Assembly: GCA_951217055.1 (NCBI GenBank)
Contig: OX578282.1
Location: 23,826,106 to 23,890,105 of the forward strand
Reading direction: 5' to 3'
Source of the DNA: Gerris lacustris
Lineage: Eukaryota > Arthropoda > Insecta > Hemiptera > Gerridae
Length of the DNA stretch: 64,000 nucleotides
Shown: positions 1-58,339 of the stretch, one piece after another
Layout of the letters: each line of letters opens with the position of its first letter
How positions within the stretch are numbered: the first letter of the stretch is position 1
Notes under the pieces: generated by a model
Database searches by the model: none
What the model was told of the DNA's origin: nothing
Seen by the model: only the letters and a program-made list of their open reading frames with translations
Translations under genes and position numbers: made by a program

Positions 1-10869
<10,869 letters not shown>

Positions 10870-10989
10870 GCTGCTATCACTGTAGAGTCCAGTTGCTTCA
10901 ATCCTTTAGCAGATCTCGTTTAACCTATTAGTAATTCATGAGATCGCTCCCAGCGATTGCTCTTAACTTTTCTAATTGTGTCTCCACAG

Positions 10990-10996
10990 TTATATA
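10990..10996 (-). promoter_or_regulatory. TATA box of gene 1
   Basis: TATATAA on the minus strand lies about 120 bases upstream of the signal-peptide ATG. Transcription would start near 10960-10966, giving a 5' UTR of about 95 bases. A TATA promoter with a short 5' UTR is common for tissue-specific secreted proteins in insects; the start site itself is inferred. Confidence 0.5.
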
Positions 10997-11559
10997 CTCC
11001 TTATATTATACTAGAAAGTGGAGGGGATCTGGTTTATTTTGTTTGTCTAATTTATTTATCTCCGTCTCTAATGTAGTTTTAATATGTTACAAATTAGTGA
11101 AAGCATATTTATGAAAAAAACAAAAACAAGACATAATATTAACGGCGATCTATAATGGCAATGAAATGTTTTCTGTTTATTATATCACGTGATTCGTCAT
11201 TAGTAATAATATAATGGTAATATACATTATATTATTAACTATACTAATGACGAAGTTTTAAAATTGTTTGCTTTTCAGTTCAACTTTAACTATTTAGATA
11301 CTTCTCAGTTTTTAATTATTTTTATCTACGATTGATACGAAATATAAACATTATATCTCTGTTTAGATGCGTAGAAAGTGATTCTTTACGTACTTGTATT
11401 CATTGCGCATGCGCGTCTCATAGTTCTGAAGAATTCCTCTTCTTTACCACACTAGTGCGGTAAAAAAGAAGAATTCTTCACCTTAACACACGATTAGCAA
11501 GTTTGTTTACATTTAACAACACTAATTTGCTTTTTGTTTAATTAAAGATACTGGTTTAC
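10997..11559. other. Upstream of the gene 1 promoter, AT-rich
   Basis: Short palindromic patch GAAGAATTC..CTTCTT at 11425-11480 around ACACTAGTGCGGTAAA; otherwise nothing recognised. Confidence 0.4.
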
Positions 11560-11890
11560 ATCAAGTTTTTAGTGAAAAACAAAGATTGATTTATATGCCA
11601 TCATGACGAAAATGAGGAGAATAATATACGCCTCCTAAAATAATTAATTTAGCACAAAATACAACTAATGAATTAATGTCATCTTTCTCAAAAGAGAAAT
11701 ACGAACTTACATTCAGTAAGTTTATTAATTTCTCTTTTTCTGTATTATTAAGTACGGTACGCAACTCGTGCGAAAACGGCATTTTGCTTTGCTCGTGTGG
11801 TTTTACAACCCTCGCTGTCGCTTAGGTGCAAACTCCACACTCGCATTCAAAATGCTACTTTCCGCAATAGACGCGTAATGTAAAATTCAA
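11560..11890 (-). repeat. Family R repeat, copy 2 (inverted)
   Basis: Reverse-complement partner of 2250-2590. It lies upstream of the gene 1 promoter while copy 1 lies in intron 1, so the pair brackets exon 1. Confidence 0.8.
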
Positions 11891-11929
11891 CTTATTTAAC
11901 TTAGAAGGTATGAAAAAATAAAAAAAGCG

Positions 11930-12204
11930 TATGTATATTTGTAAACCACTATTCTGAAGATTTCATTTGATACCCTACTTGAAATTTATTTTGAGTTTAT
12001 CACATTTTTGCGAATTGTGCATGCGCATATTTAGTTTTTAACTTCTGCATATTTTTCCTGTGATTGGGTCAAAAAGTTGCACCAGTGTTTCAAATTTCAG
12101 CACTTTAGCTTTAGGTTCGGGCCCTATGAACCAAAGAGCGACGGACGAATGGACACATCACCCTCAGCATAAGGGTCTTGATAAATATCTACAAAACCCT
12201 AAAA
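11930..12204 (+). repeat. Family W repeat, copy 2
   Basis: Same orientation and end as 4585-4855. The tail GGACGGAC..CATAAGGGT...AAACCCT is shared with family X. Confidence 0.7.
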
Positions 12205-12329
12205 ACATAAAAGCATTATTGTTTAGGAAATAGGAAACGAGGAAGCTATGTGCCACTCTAATTGACCCGCAAAAGGTGCTATATTAATTTTATCTGTTTG
12301 CGCACTCATTCAATATCTAATAAACAAAA

Positions 12330-13432
12330 ATCCCGTCAAGTACTTGCCAGCAAGTTACTAAAAGGGTTTCTTCGGTCATAAAAATTCATAAATACATTAT
12401 TATTATTACTTTATTTTTTTTTTTAACGAAAATATGTATAAAAAGTTTCACTTTTAAGAAGCAAGGTGTGCATTATATTATTATGCTATAGTTTTTTAGG
12501 TAAGCACTTATTTGGTACTTTTAGGGGTACAATGGCCGCCATTTTAGAAACACGATATATTTTAGTGAACCAAATTATAATACCTTTAAAATGATACCCA
12601 ACTTCCAATTTGCAAATAATAAAAAATTTGAGGCTCCGGAGTAACGGCCCCTAAAATTTTTTAAATTTGTATTTTTTAAATCAACTCCCGGAAATATCAT
12701 TGGACCACAGAAATATATATTTTTGCCTTATTTTTATGGCCTGTCCTGGACATTTGGGGACATAGGGGACATTTGCCTGTGGGGGACATTTTTTGGGGTT
12801 TGTTTTTATTTTTTCGGGGGTGAAATGGCCGCTATTTTGGAAACACGATATATTTTTGTAAACCAAATTTCAATACCTTTAACTTGGTACCCAACTTCAA
12901 ATTTTCAAATAATAAAAATTTTGGCTCTCCATAGTTAAGGCTCCCAAAAATTTCTAAAATTTGATTTTTTTATATCAACTCCCGGAAATTTCATTGGACC
13001 ACAGAGATGTATATTTATGTATTTTTGCCTTATTTTTAGGACCTATCCTAATGGGGTTGTGGAGGGGGGGGGGGGGGGGTATATTTTGTGTTTGTTTTAA
13101 TTTTTTCGGGGGTAAAATGGCCGCAATTTTGGAAACGAGATATATATTTGTGATTTTCATTTCAATACCTTTGAAATGATATCCAACTTGAAAATTACAA
13201 AAAATATAAAATATTGCGATCTATTCACAATTGATCGCAGATCGAAGAAATTTTGAGTGTTTAAGTCCGCAATAGTTTTTCTGTTTTTGGGCAAATAAGT
13301 TTAACTTGTATACTAAATTTCAAGTCTATAGCTTTAGTAAGTCGGGAGATATACTCCAAGATGCGACGACGGACGGACGGACGAACTACCAAAAGCATAA
13401 GGGTTTCTAGAATGACCTCGAAACCCTAACAA
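12330..13432 (+). repeat. Family X repeat, copy 1
   Basis: Terminal AGGGTTTC...GAAACCCT inverted ends. The interior has three tandem, diverged ~290-bp units (near 12530, 12815 and 13105), each with AAAATGGCCGC..ATTTTGGAAAC and CCCGGAAAT.TCATTGGACC. It includes a 17-base G run near 13063. The overlapping plus/minus ORFs here are repeat by-products. Confidence 0.65.
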
Positions 13433-13439
13433 TTGTGAC

Positions 13440-14509
13440 CTATGGGAATCGAAACAGGTACAACAACTACTCTTTCAATTTCTATGTGAGAATACGCCTA
13501 ATAATAGGACGCGATGGATCTATGTGTCACACTAATTGATAGTCTATTTTCTTCTTTGCGGTTTACTTAACATTTGACTTCTTTAATGACTATGAATAAC
13601 ATGTTTTACAGTCACTACAAAGAAGTCAAGAGCCAAAATTAATTAGGTAAATCAGTACATTTTCTTTAAGTCGTAAAAAAAAACCCTTTCTGTAAATAAC
13701 AATGTGCTATTTATATAAATGCATTTAATTTGTATAAAGAGTTATAACAATATGGAATTTCATGAGCTATTGTTAAATTTATTCCCGTGTCGGGCTATTT
13801 CATTTTCACAGAAATATGCTTGTTAAATAAACACGTGATTCTCACCCTTATAAAACAGTGTTAAAAAGAGTGGGAAAAAAACATCGTGATTTATAGATTC
13901 GACTTGAGACACCTGTCTTAAATTAATCTCTGTTTAGCGTTAATATCTCGACTTCATTTCGGCCTTAGAAAGATGGATAAGAGGCAATTTACTCTTTAAA
14001 TAGAGCCCTTCTAGTCGATTCCTCAGACTCCAAAAGTTTAGGAACCGGAACAGAAAATGTAAATAGAAATTTCAAATAAATCATTAGTAGGTGTTTTTAT
14101 TTTTGTATTTAATTCAGTGCTAATAAATTATGATGTAATTCCAATATTTTCCAATCAAGTTTAATTAAAAACAATAAAGCCAAATAAAATAAAATATTTT
14201 CAACTCATCATTTTATCTATATAATATATTTAAACATGTTTTCGTTAGTATTCACATGCACAAACTAAGAGGTCAACACTAGTGAGCGTTTACGCAGAAC
14301 TACGAATTACTGATAATACAGAAGATTAATAAATTATTAATAAAATTAATATAAAAATATTAGGTCCAGCTGGAACAGAGAAAGTCATTTTCATGTGAAT
14401 TTCTATTATAATTGACCTCATCTCATTCTCCTAAGCACGAGTATTCTTGAGCTAACATTTAAATAATTGTTTCTTTTACGACCCAATCATAAACGGTAAA
14501 AGTGTATCG
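13440..14509. other. Intergenic, nothing recognised
   Basis: AT-rich with no ORF above 60 codons. ATCTATGTGTCACACTAATT near 13517 recalls the end of family Y. 14830-15220 is similar, with a possible weak tRNA-like A box on the minus strand near 15015. Confidence 0.5.
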
Positions 14510-14822
14510 GCCGTAGTTCAAATTAGGCCAAACAGGGATAATACAAATAGTATCTGCTTCAATACATTCTGGCTATATTTCGGCCTTCTCTCAGCCATCT
14601 TCAAGCCTATAACATAATTAAAGAGAAGGGTTTACTATTCTATCACAATACTGCTTAATATTGTTATAAATGTGAGTAATAACCTTGTTGAGCATTGTGA
14701 TAGAATAGTAAAACCTTGGTCTTCAATTATGTTATAGACTTGAAGATGCCTTAAGAGAAGGTCGAAATATAGCCAGGATGCATTTTAAGTATCCCTGTTT
14801 GTCCTATTTTGAACCACATTTC
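14510..14822. repeat. Fold-back repeat, arms of ~120 bp
   Basis: Left arm: CAAATTAGGCCAAACAGGGA ... GGCTATATTTCGGCC ... ACTATTCTATCACAAT. The right arm is the diverged complement, ending ATCCCTGTTTGTCCTATTTTG. Contains the TTGAAGATGGC..GCCGAAATATAG motif typical of insect interspersed repeats. Confidence 0.7.
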
Positions 14823-15249
14823 TTTAATTAAATAAAAAGGGACCACTATAGTCAGAATTAGTATTGACCACTTTAGATATTTACTTGGCATGGCCATTAG
14901 TATGAATTATAATAATCCTAGAGATATGAGACATGTGCCTCTATGGGATGTTTATCATCACCAAACATTTGATTAGTTTCAGGCAAGTCAGGAGTATGCT
15001 AACCACTCGGAACTCAGCTACGGTGATCCCCCTCTGTGAGCTATTATTTTGAACTTAGATTCTTTCCTAGTGAAGCACCTTAAATTGATAATCTGCACCA
15101 CACAGCCATTGCCATCAAAATTATATTGAACTGTAAGTTCGAGATTGCTGAGGTGATAGATATTGCGTTTGACTTGCGTTCACCCAAACAAAACTCTAGA
15201 CATATTTTCTGGCTTTTTAAGTGATAGGTATAATAATTTTTTGGACGAT

Positions 15250-15489
15250 TTTGGTGCAAGAGGACGGGACCCCCCTCCACGACCCAGTTTCTTGTTGTCA
15301 GGTGTCTAAAGGAGGCTCTTGTCCAGACGGGGGTATAACACGGATTACGAGAGGGGCTGCGTTAGTTCGGGGGGACAAGGAAGGCCGGCCTTTTGGCACG
15401 AGGCCCCCGGATATTTCGGGGTATTTCGGACTCTTGGATAGACTGCTCCACCCAGTGGCCGGACCAGACAGTAGTACCGTGCCGCCGCC
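15250..15489 (+). promoter_or_regulatory. GC-rich 5' UTR/promoter of the ZCCHC24-like gene
   Basis: A sharp GC-rich and CpG-containing block in otherwise AT-rich DNA runs straight into the exon 1 ATG. No TATA box is visible. A pyrimidine-rich TTTCTTGTTGTCAG at 15287-15300 could be a 3' splice site, in which case the first non-coding exon lies further upstream. The 90-residue ORF readable here in another frame is probably a by-product of the high GC. Confidence 0.5.
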
Positions 15490-49802
<34,313 letters not shown>

Positions 49803-50196
49803 ACATCTCCGATTCTTTATCTCTTTCAGGTTAGTTGCTGCTAGTTCCACAATAGGTTGCATAATTATGTACAATGAAGGAATTGATCATGTATTTGCCC
49901 TAATATGTAACACATAATTTTGAAACTTACAAGATTCTTAAACCATCTATACTTCAAATTAAAATTAATGGCAAACACTAAATACAAATGAACACAATAA
50001 ATCTACATTTAAAAATTGGAATTGAAATTTAAAACAATCTTTGAAACCAAAACAATTTCTGAATTATTAACTCATGAATATGGTATTAAGCTCTAAAAGA
50101 AATTTAGTTTACCTCTTATTAAGGTACCCTATGTCAAAGAATTGTCGGTAAGCCCTAAATCGTAAAATGTAAATCTCAGCGACTTCTTCTTTTTTC

Positions 50197-50429
50197 GGCA
50201 CGTCTTTAGATTGTTACTCCCCTTATAAATAAAACAGTGGGGATTAACATTCTAAAGAAGGTGCACCGAATGTTCTTCTTTAGATTGTTACTCCCCTTAC
50301 AAAAACAGAAGTGTGATATTCCTTTGTCTCAAAGTACATTGGACTAAACATCCCTCTGTCTTAATAGTTATTTAGTCAGTCATTTACATTTTAAAAAATC
50401 ATAGGGGAGTAACAATCTAAAGAAGTACC
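50197..50429. mobile_element. Composite MITE, copy 2 (8-bp TSD)
   Basis: Same architecture as 7428-7671. Perfect 8-bp duplication CTTTTTTC (50189-50196, 50430-50437). Ends GGCAC.TCTTTAGA / TCTAAAGAAGTACC. Confidence 0.85.
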
Positions 50430-50514
50430 CTTTTTTCAATATATTATTACGAAGTCTGTTTGTTTTGAGTTCATTTATGTCGCAGTTAATATTTTAATGC
50501 AATTTTATAATCTG

Positions 50515-50720
50515 ACCATGGAATCCGCGCGGCCGAGTGAGTATCCTAAAAACCAAGGCCTAAACACTTAAGTACCTCATTCGAATCTCAAAGAAGCTTA
50601 ACATGTTACACACTGTTGGATCACATCGAGTAGATGTATAAATGTACTTCTCCGTCTTGTATCCTGAATTAATAGCTGAGTGCGCTATACTATTATTTTA
50701 GTTTAAAGAAAATACTATAT
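50515..50720 (+). mobile_element. Probable tRNA-derived SINE (Ser/Leu-like head)
   Basis: GCGGCCGAGTGAGTATCC resembles the A box region of tRNA-Ser/Leu and CATTCGAATCTC the B box. A ~130-base body follows, with GTATAAATGTACTTCTCCGTC. Confidence 0.45.
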
Positions 50721-51129
50721 TTTAAAATAATAACAATATATCATCAAAAAATCAAACTCTCCTTAACGGCCTCATTAGCAAATGATGAAGTTACTTGAGC
50801 GCCTTCTGCGGGTCCCAGTATTTTTACTTTCTCATAAACGAAGTCTCTAGAATGTGATGACCCAACAATTAAGTTTATTAACACGTTTATAGGTCCTCTG
50901 AGGTTTAAAAATGTCTGACTGATGTCTGTATAGTCTGTGAAGACGCGTGAAGAATAAGCTACTGGGCATCATTGAAATTTGACACACATGTCCAAAAAAA
51001 TCATTTCGATGCCTACTCCCTCCCTCCCCTGTAAAAACTCTGGAAAAATTATTTCTCGAAAACGGTTCTGACGATATTGATTAAGAAATTCTTAAATGTA
51101 GTCTATTTAAACACAAATCTAACCATATA

Positions 51130-51345
51130 AGTCCTTATCCCGCGAAAAATCTTGTCCCTGAGGTAATACCTACCTTTAGACTCAAAGGGTGAGAAGTTGG
51201 GTTCGATTCACCGCAAGAAAGAAGTTATTTGTTCAACATAATCCACAAGTGAAATAAGTAGAGCACTACTTAACTCATGTAGTGCTATAATGAGTAGATA
51301 AACCCCTGACATACTAATATACACTCGTGTCACCCAACCTTAACT
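51130..51345 (+). mobile_element. Probable tRNA-derived SINE
   Basis: TTGGGTTCGATTCACCGC (51197-51214) is a near-consensus B box. The sequence continues into a ~130-base body ending near ATATACACTCGTGTCACCC. The A box is weak. Confidence 0.4.
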
Positions 51346-51349
51346 ACCA

Positions 51350-52365
51350 CCTAAGAGCCCATAAAAATATCACAGCACACTTGGCAAAATTTAAAATCAG
51401 GGTATACATTTAAATGTCATCCCAATTTTTCACGGTTTACTGCAAACATTCCCACACAAGGTTATAAGTCTTAGTGATCATTCACTTGAAATTAAAATTT
51501 ATAAACGATTTACGTATTATCAGAAAGCTTTGTCAATGATTCCTAGCATACTTAAAGTGATCTTGCGGCACAGTGGTTGAAAATACTGTGATGTACCATG
51601 GTTGCAGAGAACTAAAACACTTTTAGAATGACTGATATCAAGAATAACCAGATCAAATACATTTAAGAAAAGAACATGCGATTTAACTCGAAACGAAGAA
51701 AGGCTACAAATAAAATTAAAACCACTCGTACAATTTTACTAATACACATCTAAACAAATTCTTTTCAAACAAAATAGTATTATTAACATTGTTTAGTCTT
51801 CTTTTGTCTCAAAAAGAATCTCAAACTTGATTAGAAGGTCATCCTTTTGTTTTATCTTTTCTATACATTGTAAAACATGCAAAAGATATTAGCATAACAA
51901 AAATGTTCTGAGTATAATGGAATATTTCCCACATTATATTGTTCTTAAACTTTGCTAAAAAATGTTATTTTCTGAAACAGTTTTCTTTTGTTGTGAATGA
52001 AAATAAATATGTTCATTGAAGTGAAGTTAATGTAAATAAACCATTATCTAATTCTTAAAAATAACAAAAATGAATAAACATATTTCATCTTGACAATTAC
52101 TTTTTTTTATAAAGAGAGTCTGTTTTCAATTGCTCCATTGGAGGAAACAGAATATATTAATTTTTCCAAGGTCTAGAAAATCGAGGTAATGCTAATATAT
52201 TTTAAATGTTTTATTTTTAAGTTTTTGTTTACTAAGGAGTTTTAATTATAGTCTAACACCCTCACATGTTTGTTTCATAAAGTAAAGCAATCGTGGTTAA
52301 ATAATCTGTTCGACACAACTTGTACTAAACTAACTCATAAATGAGCTCATATTTACTTGGTCCAG
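51350..52365. other. Downstream of the ZCCHC24-like coding exons, nothing recognised
   Basis: AT-rich. 54110-54855, 55030-56080 and 57465-58330 are likewise without recognisable genes. Confidence 0.5.
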
Positions 52366-52369
52366 TGAT

Positions 52370-52700
52370 TTCCATTTGTTGCTTGTTTCGGGATTTCGTA
52401 ATACATTTAATTATTATTGAACATTTTATTAAAATTTAGCATAAAAATAACTCCTTGGTGCGGAATCGAACCCGGTCTCTCACCCTTAGCGTTTATAAAA
52501 TAAATTTCTCCTTTTCTCCCCGGGGTATGATTTTTCTGAGCATTTATGCCAATTTTCATTGAAATCGGCCCCGTATAGTTTAGGCTCCCCCCGTTTTCAC
52601 ACTGAGGACAGACAACGGTCGACTGACAAACATTGGTTTTTAAAAAAACTCTCTTTCTAACTAAGAGGGCCTAAAGACAATTTGGTAACTAGATCAAAAC
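52370..52700 (+). repeat. Family Z fragment
   Basis: AATTATTATTGAACATTTTA, GGAATCGAACCCGGTCTC and TAGTTTAGGCTCC align in order with 28775-29110. Confidence 0.55.
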
Positions 52701-52979
52701 ATCAAAATCAAATTTTTGTACAACCACAATACTTTCTTTCTCTCTCTCTACATATATATATTTTACTTTCCCCTACATTTATGAGAATGTTAAAAGATAT
52801 TAGGTTTCTACAATAAAAATATCTATTCGAGCAAACTAGTTTTACTTGCCAGGACCAGTCGTAGTAGTAAGATGACGGGGAGGCAAAACGTAGCAACTAT
52901 AGAATTCGGGCTCTTTTTGCCAATCCCTGAAATTCATCCATCAAACTACCTTAGTCTGACATTCGAATTTCCTAGTTTG

Positions 52980-53400
52980 GATGTCTTGCCACTTTAGTGT
53001 AACAAGCTCCTCTTTCCTGATTTATCCCGCTCCTAATGCGTGAAAGCGCTTTCTATCATATCCTTCAAATACTTTCATTAAGTGGCAAGCCGTCTCCTAT
53101 TCTTCACTTCACACTGGGCAGGTAGGGTCGTCTTCCAATTTTAATAATGGCATATATGTCCTTTGAGTTGGCAGACTCCAACCATGATTCTAAGGTTGGG
53201 TCTACACAGTCCCAGAACAATCTGGTTTCCCTTTTCTCTAGAACTTGCAGTAGCATTTTTGACTTCCTGCAGCCCTCCTATCCTATGCCCTCTTCGCTTC
53301 TTCCCAGATCCACATCTTGATAGCTGACCTCACCCTCACCTGTGCTCTTGACCAATCGATTGCGGCTTCAGGTCCACATATGCCTGGGCCCAAGTTTATA
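52980..53400 (-). pseudogene. Probable LINE remnant (RNase H/C-terminal region)
   Basis: Less AT-rich block. The minus strand gives broken pieces such as WSRAQVRVRSAIKMWIWEE and, further on, GHICHY*NWKTTLPAQCE, reminiscent of the GLLTGH..L..HL..L...P.C region downstream of RNase H in jockey/R1-type LINEs. Too decayed to be sure. Confidence 0.4.
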
Positions 53401-53778
53401 TAAGTTATAAGACGACAATCCTTCACTTTTAATAGTTTAAGACAATAATACTACCAGATCGTAATTAAGGATATTAAATTATGACCATAAGTAAACAAAC
53501 TAACGATGGCCAACTAGAATGGTCAAAAAGATAAACACAACACCACCACCACAAATCATACCCTGATATTTCGTTTTTCAATAAACTAATTATTTACGTT
53601 TTATTCATTAGAAAGGTGAACAAAATCTTTGTCATACCTACACTATGATTACTGCTCTGAAGAGACGTGTGGTAAATCCTACCTTCTCGTAAGCTATTAC
53701 AACCCTAACTTTTAAGAATAAGTTCTATTGTTATTTGTAAATTCCATAAATAATAAATTATTTAATTTAATGTTTCAG

Positions 53779-54100
53779 GTGTATTCAAGATGAAGACAGT
53801 GGTTTCCCCCAAGGTTCCTTCCAATTCCCTACTTTCCTTAGATATGTATCACCTTTTTGTGGTCGTCCAAACAATGTTGTACCTTTTATGATTTATTCTA
53901 TCCAGAGAATTGTGTATTTTGTTGATTTGAATTAGCCTATTAGTTTGTTTCCTATTCTTTATCCCTTTATACTATTTCCCGACAAACTTAGTTGTTCCTT
54001 TAGTACCCGCCGGACCTATTGAATCAAAGTTGAGAGAACAATCAAAATGACATGGAAAATCAGGTTAAATATTGTAATAAAATTGTTCGTAGAGTTTACG
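53779..54100 (+). other. Possible 3' UTR exon of the ZCCHC24-like gene
   Basis: Exon 5 is followed 27 bases after its stop by TTTCAG|GTTAGT, which reads as a splice donor. At 53779 there is a good acceptor (AATTTAATGTTTCAG) opening a less AT-rich stretch with an AATAAA at 54076-54081. Together they suggest an alternative spliced 3' UTR. There is no coding evidence and it rests only on splice-site appearance. Confidence 0.3.
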
Positions 54101-54856
54101 ATGTTATAAAGATGTGTTCAACAAATGTACTTTAAACCATCCCGTTAATTTTTTCAGTACTGATTTAGATACAAGACAAGAATATATATTGCTTTAATAG
54201 ACTTGTCTGCGTAAAATATATAATATACAGTAAGCCGAGATAGACCCATTTAAGTTGTTATAAAAAATGGGGACTATATCTTTGAAAAGCAAATAAAAAT
54301 TTGGTTTGCGTAGCCAAAAGGTTTTCTCGCAACGCCTAAAGCCTAAGTCATAACATCATCATTTCTAGATCTAGTAATGCCGGATGAAGTGTAACACATA
54401 TCCCAATGATGATCACACTGATGTGTCAAATTGCGATCCCCAGGTCCAGTATAATAATCTAATGATGTGAGTGATAAAAAAGGGAAAGAAAAAGATGTTG
54501 CTTACGCTTAAGTGTTTGGAATCATCATCAAATTCATATACTATACATCCAGGTGGTTACCCCTTCAAGGCTTTAGATCTCTGTGTTCCGCTCCCCTTAA
54601 TAAAATAATGTGCGGAGATGTTTTTAGCATCATATTACGATGGCCGATGGCTAGAAAAACCATGCTTCTGCTTTGATGAACCATGATTTTATTGTCAACT
54701 CAAGCTGGTCATAATAACACTTAAGAAGACTGAAGACCAGCACGCATGAGGTGGTTACCACCAGCATATTTAAAATTTCATAAAAAATGTCTATACCAAA
54801 ATTTTTTACACCGATAAACAACTCCTGGAAATTTACCTATGTATTATTTATTCGTC

Positions 54857-55031
<175 letters not shown>

Positions 55032-56084
55032 CCTAAATCAAATTTAAAGAACTAAATCTTCAAGTCAATCATTGGTAATATATATAAAAATATTTCAATT
55101 CTGTTATTTATTAATTCAAAGGGACAGGTTTAAAGTAATTTATTTTCAAAGTACAGATTTTGAAGTAGAGTATTGAAATTAAAAAAATAGAATAAAGAAC
55201 ATTGAATACATTCTACTGTTTATTGTTTCTTTATTAATAAATACATTAAATGAAAAAATTGGGGAAAAATATAAGAATAAAACAAATTTGAGATGTTATT
55301 TTTTTCAGTTGTTAAATATTTGAATTAAAAATAAATAAATACGGGTTTTATAGTATACAATTAAAGAATATTATTATCGTATTATTGAAAAAAGAGGAAA
55401 AAATATTAAATACAATATATGAAAAGCTGTACATGAATAAATATGTTTAAATAATGAAAAATATTAAATAAATGTTGTTTAAAGTCATGTACTTTACTAT
55501 ACTTTGTTGACTGCTTGCTGTTTGTATATATTTGGTTGTTAATTATATAATTATTATTATGATTTTTTTGTTGTTAATTAAAGGCCATTTTATTGTACTA
55601 TTCCATATTGTTGTTGTTTTTAACAATTTTAAGTTAAGATGTTAACGGTAGGATGTAACAATGGCCTTAAATTATAGAAGAAATAAAAATGATGTTTATG
55701 TTATCATATATTATAAATTGTTCAAGAAGATTATAAAAAAAATGTTATTCGTTGAATAATGAAGGAAAAAGTGCATATATTAAAGATTTTTTTTACATTG
55801 CTCATATTAAGGACCAGATAAAAGATGTTAATATGTATCAATTTTTAATTTGTATTTAACCAAGTCGTTTAAAAGAAAAAAATGTTGAGCCCTAGTTTTT
55901 AAGACAAAACCCAATGTGATTCCCTTTTAAAATTATTAAAAAAAGTGTTATAAAATTGTTTTATTTATTTACCTTTGAATTAATTATCACGTAATAAGAT
56001 CCAATTTAATGGATTAGACGATCTTTATCACTTCATGCCAGTGTTGCTGTTGGTTTTACTAAAAAAAAAGTCTTAAGAATAAGG

Positions 56085-57460
56085 GTGTCTCGCAACTAAT
56101 ATGGAACAGCGAAATATCTCCGGAACCGTGGTTGATAGAAAGATGCGGTTTTCAGGGTTCGATAACGGCTATAAATGCGCTTCCAGAAAAAATGCTGCAC
56201 ATTTTCTGTGTTCAGCAAAAGTGTGTGCAGTTTGCAGTTTACATAATTAAAAAAAAGTGAATATAATATAGGATAATCTAAATCCATTCTTAAGAACACA
56301 CCAGTATTTCAGTAACTATTTTGTGAAAAAAAAGGTGTTCAGCAGGGCTCAAAAGTGAGAAAATTTTTTACCAATAATGCATGTTTTTAAGAATGGATTT
56401 AGATTTTGCGGAAAAAAATATAAACTTTTTGTATCTTGAATTTTGTTCCTAAATCCATTAAATTAGCTGTAAAATGGACTTGAGGTTTCAATTTTAACAG
56501 GTTCAGGGCTCTCCGCAGGCGGCAAACTAATGCTCGGAGCGAAAAATTTCCAAGAGTAAAAACTTTTTATGTTTAGCCATAGAATCTAAATCAAGTCTAA
56601 AAATATGGCTTCCAATACACTTTTTTTTAATTATTTAAACTGCACACACTTTTGCTGAACACAGAAAAAAAGTAGTTTTTGAATTATGGTGGATTGAATG
56701 TTACCAGACGTGACATTTTTCGGTCAGGATCACAACCAATTCTTGTACAAATGCAAATAAAATGTTTCCCCGAACGAATCCACAACACTTCGGGTTCCTA
56801 TAAACATGGATCCGAAACAGCTTCGTGTTTGAGATATATATCATTAAAAAACATCGCTTTTGGGCGTTTATCCTAATAATTCTCAAATACTACGCTTTTT
56901 ACCATAATACTCCTTGAAGCAAATCTTGTAGAGAAAAAAAGTTTCGTTGACTGATATCAATCTCTGCTCTGTAAAAGCTCTTCAAGCAAATCTTGTAGAG
57001 TTCTCTACAAAATCCTTTAAATTATAGAGTTTTGAGTTAAAATTGAGATCACCTTAATAGATTGACTAATAAAGTGACAGGGTCAGAGACGTAGAAGTTT
57101 GAAATTGCGCTGAAAATCAGGTTTGTTGCACAGAGCCGAGATTGGTATCAGTCAACGAAACGTTTTTCTCTACTAGATTTGCTTCATGGTAAAAAGCGTA
57201 GTACTTGAGAACTGTAAGGATAAACGCCCAAAAGTGATGTTTCTTGCGAATATCTCGAAAACGAAACTGTTTCGGATCCATGTTTATAGGAACCTTTTTG
57301 TTCAGCGTCAAATTTCCTGTAAGAACCCGAAATGTTGTGGATTCGTTTGGGAATTTTTTTTTTTTGCATTTGCACAAGAATTGGTTGTGATCCTGACCGA
57401 AAAATGTCACGTCTGGTAACATTCATTCCACTATAATTAAACAACTTCTTAAACTTTATT
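56085..57460. repeat. Long inverted repeats, ~320-bp arms
   Basis: 56660-56985 (+) and 57130-57450 (-) are inverted copies sharing GTTACCAGACGTGACATTTT, CAGGATCACAACCAATTCTT, AACATGGATCCGAAACAG and GTTTCGTTGACTGAT. A second inverted pair, TGTTCAGCAAAAGTGTGTGC at ~56210 and its complement near 56640, lies to the left. ORFs on both strands are mirror by-products. Confidence 0.75.
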
Positions 57461-58339
57461 TATACCATTTAAAACTTATGAAAACCAGAAGTTTTTTTCT
57501 GATATCGCCACACTTCTAACATCCCTAAATTAAGAGCAGAAAGCTCAGGAATTTCGTGTTCGAATTTTAAAAAATCCAAATTTTCAATTATAAGAGAACT
57601 AATGATCCATAGCAGCTGATGATTTAGAAATAAATGAATGATTCTGAAAGATTTTTTTTATGCTCTTTAAAATTGGTCCGTAGCCCAATTTTTCTATCTC
57701 AATTAGTTTTTGAGATATTAGGTATTTTTTGAACATTTTCCTGAAGCACTTTAAAAAAGAAATAAATTGATGTATCGAGAACTATTTAGATATAGGCATA
57801 TGATTACTCGACATTTTTTAAATAATAGCTAAATAAATGCATTAAGCAGCATTTAAAATGATTTATTCACTTTACTACTAAGTCAGTGCTTTATTCACTA
57901 GGCACATAAGTAAATTTTGATTTGAAACCCTTAGCAAGAAAAAAATAAAATAAAATTTCCCTTTTATACTTTAATATTTTTTATTCTTCCTCATAATAAT
58001 ACAAGAGTATTTTTAGTGGGCATGTGCTTCTATTAATTATTTAAGAGATTAGTCTGAAATGAAATGTTTAATGCAACGATATTATTATTACACAAAAGTT
58101 ATCGTACAACCAGGAAGTTCCAAAAAAGAAAATTAAAGGTTCTACAGTATTTATATTATCTATGCAATTTTTTTTCTAATTGATATTGGTTAATACAATT
58201 CCATATTTAAATTGAAATTAGTGATTCTATTATAACATAGATTATGAGGCGGGAAAGACATGAAGAAGAAGGCCCAGTGACTATACACTTTCTTAGGAGT
58301 AAATATAGAAGAATAATTATAATACAAAATAACTAACAA

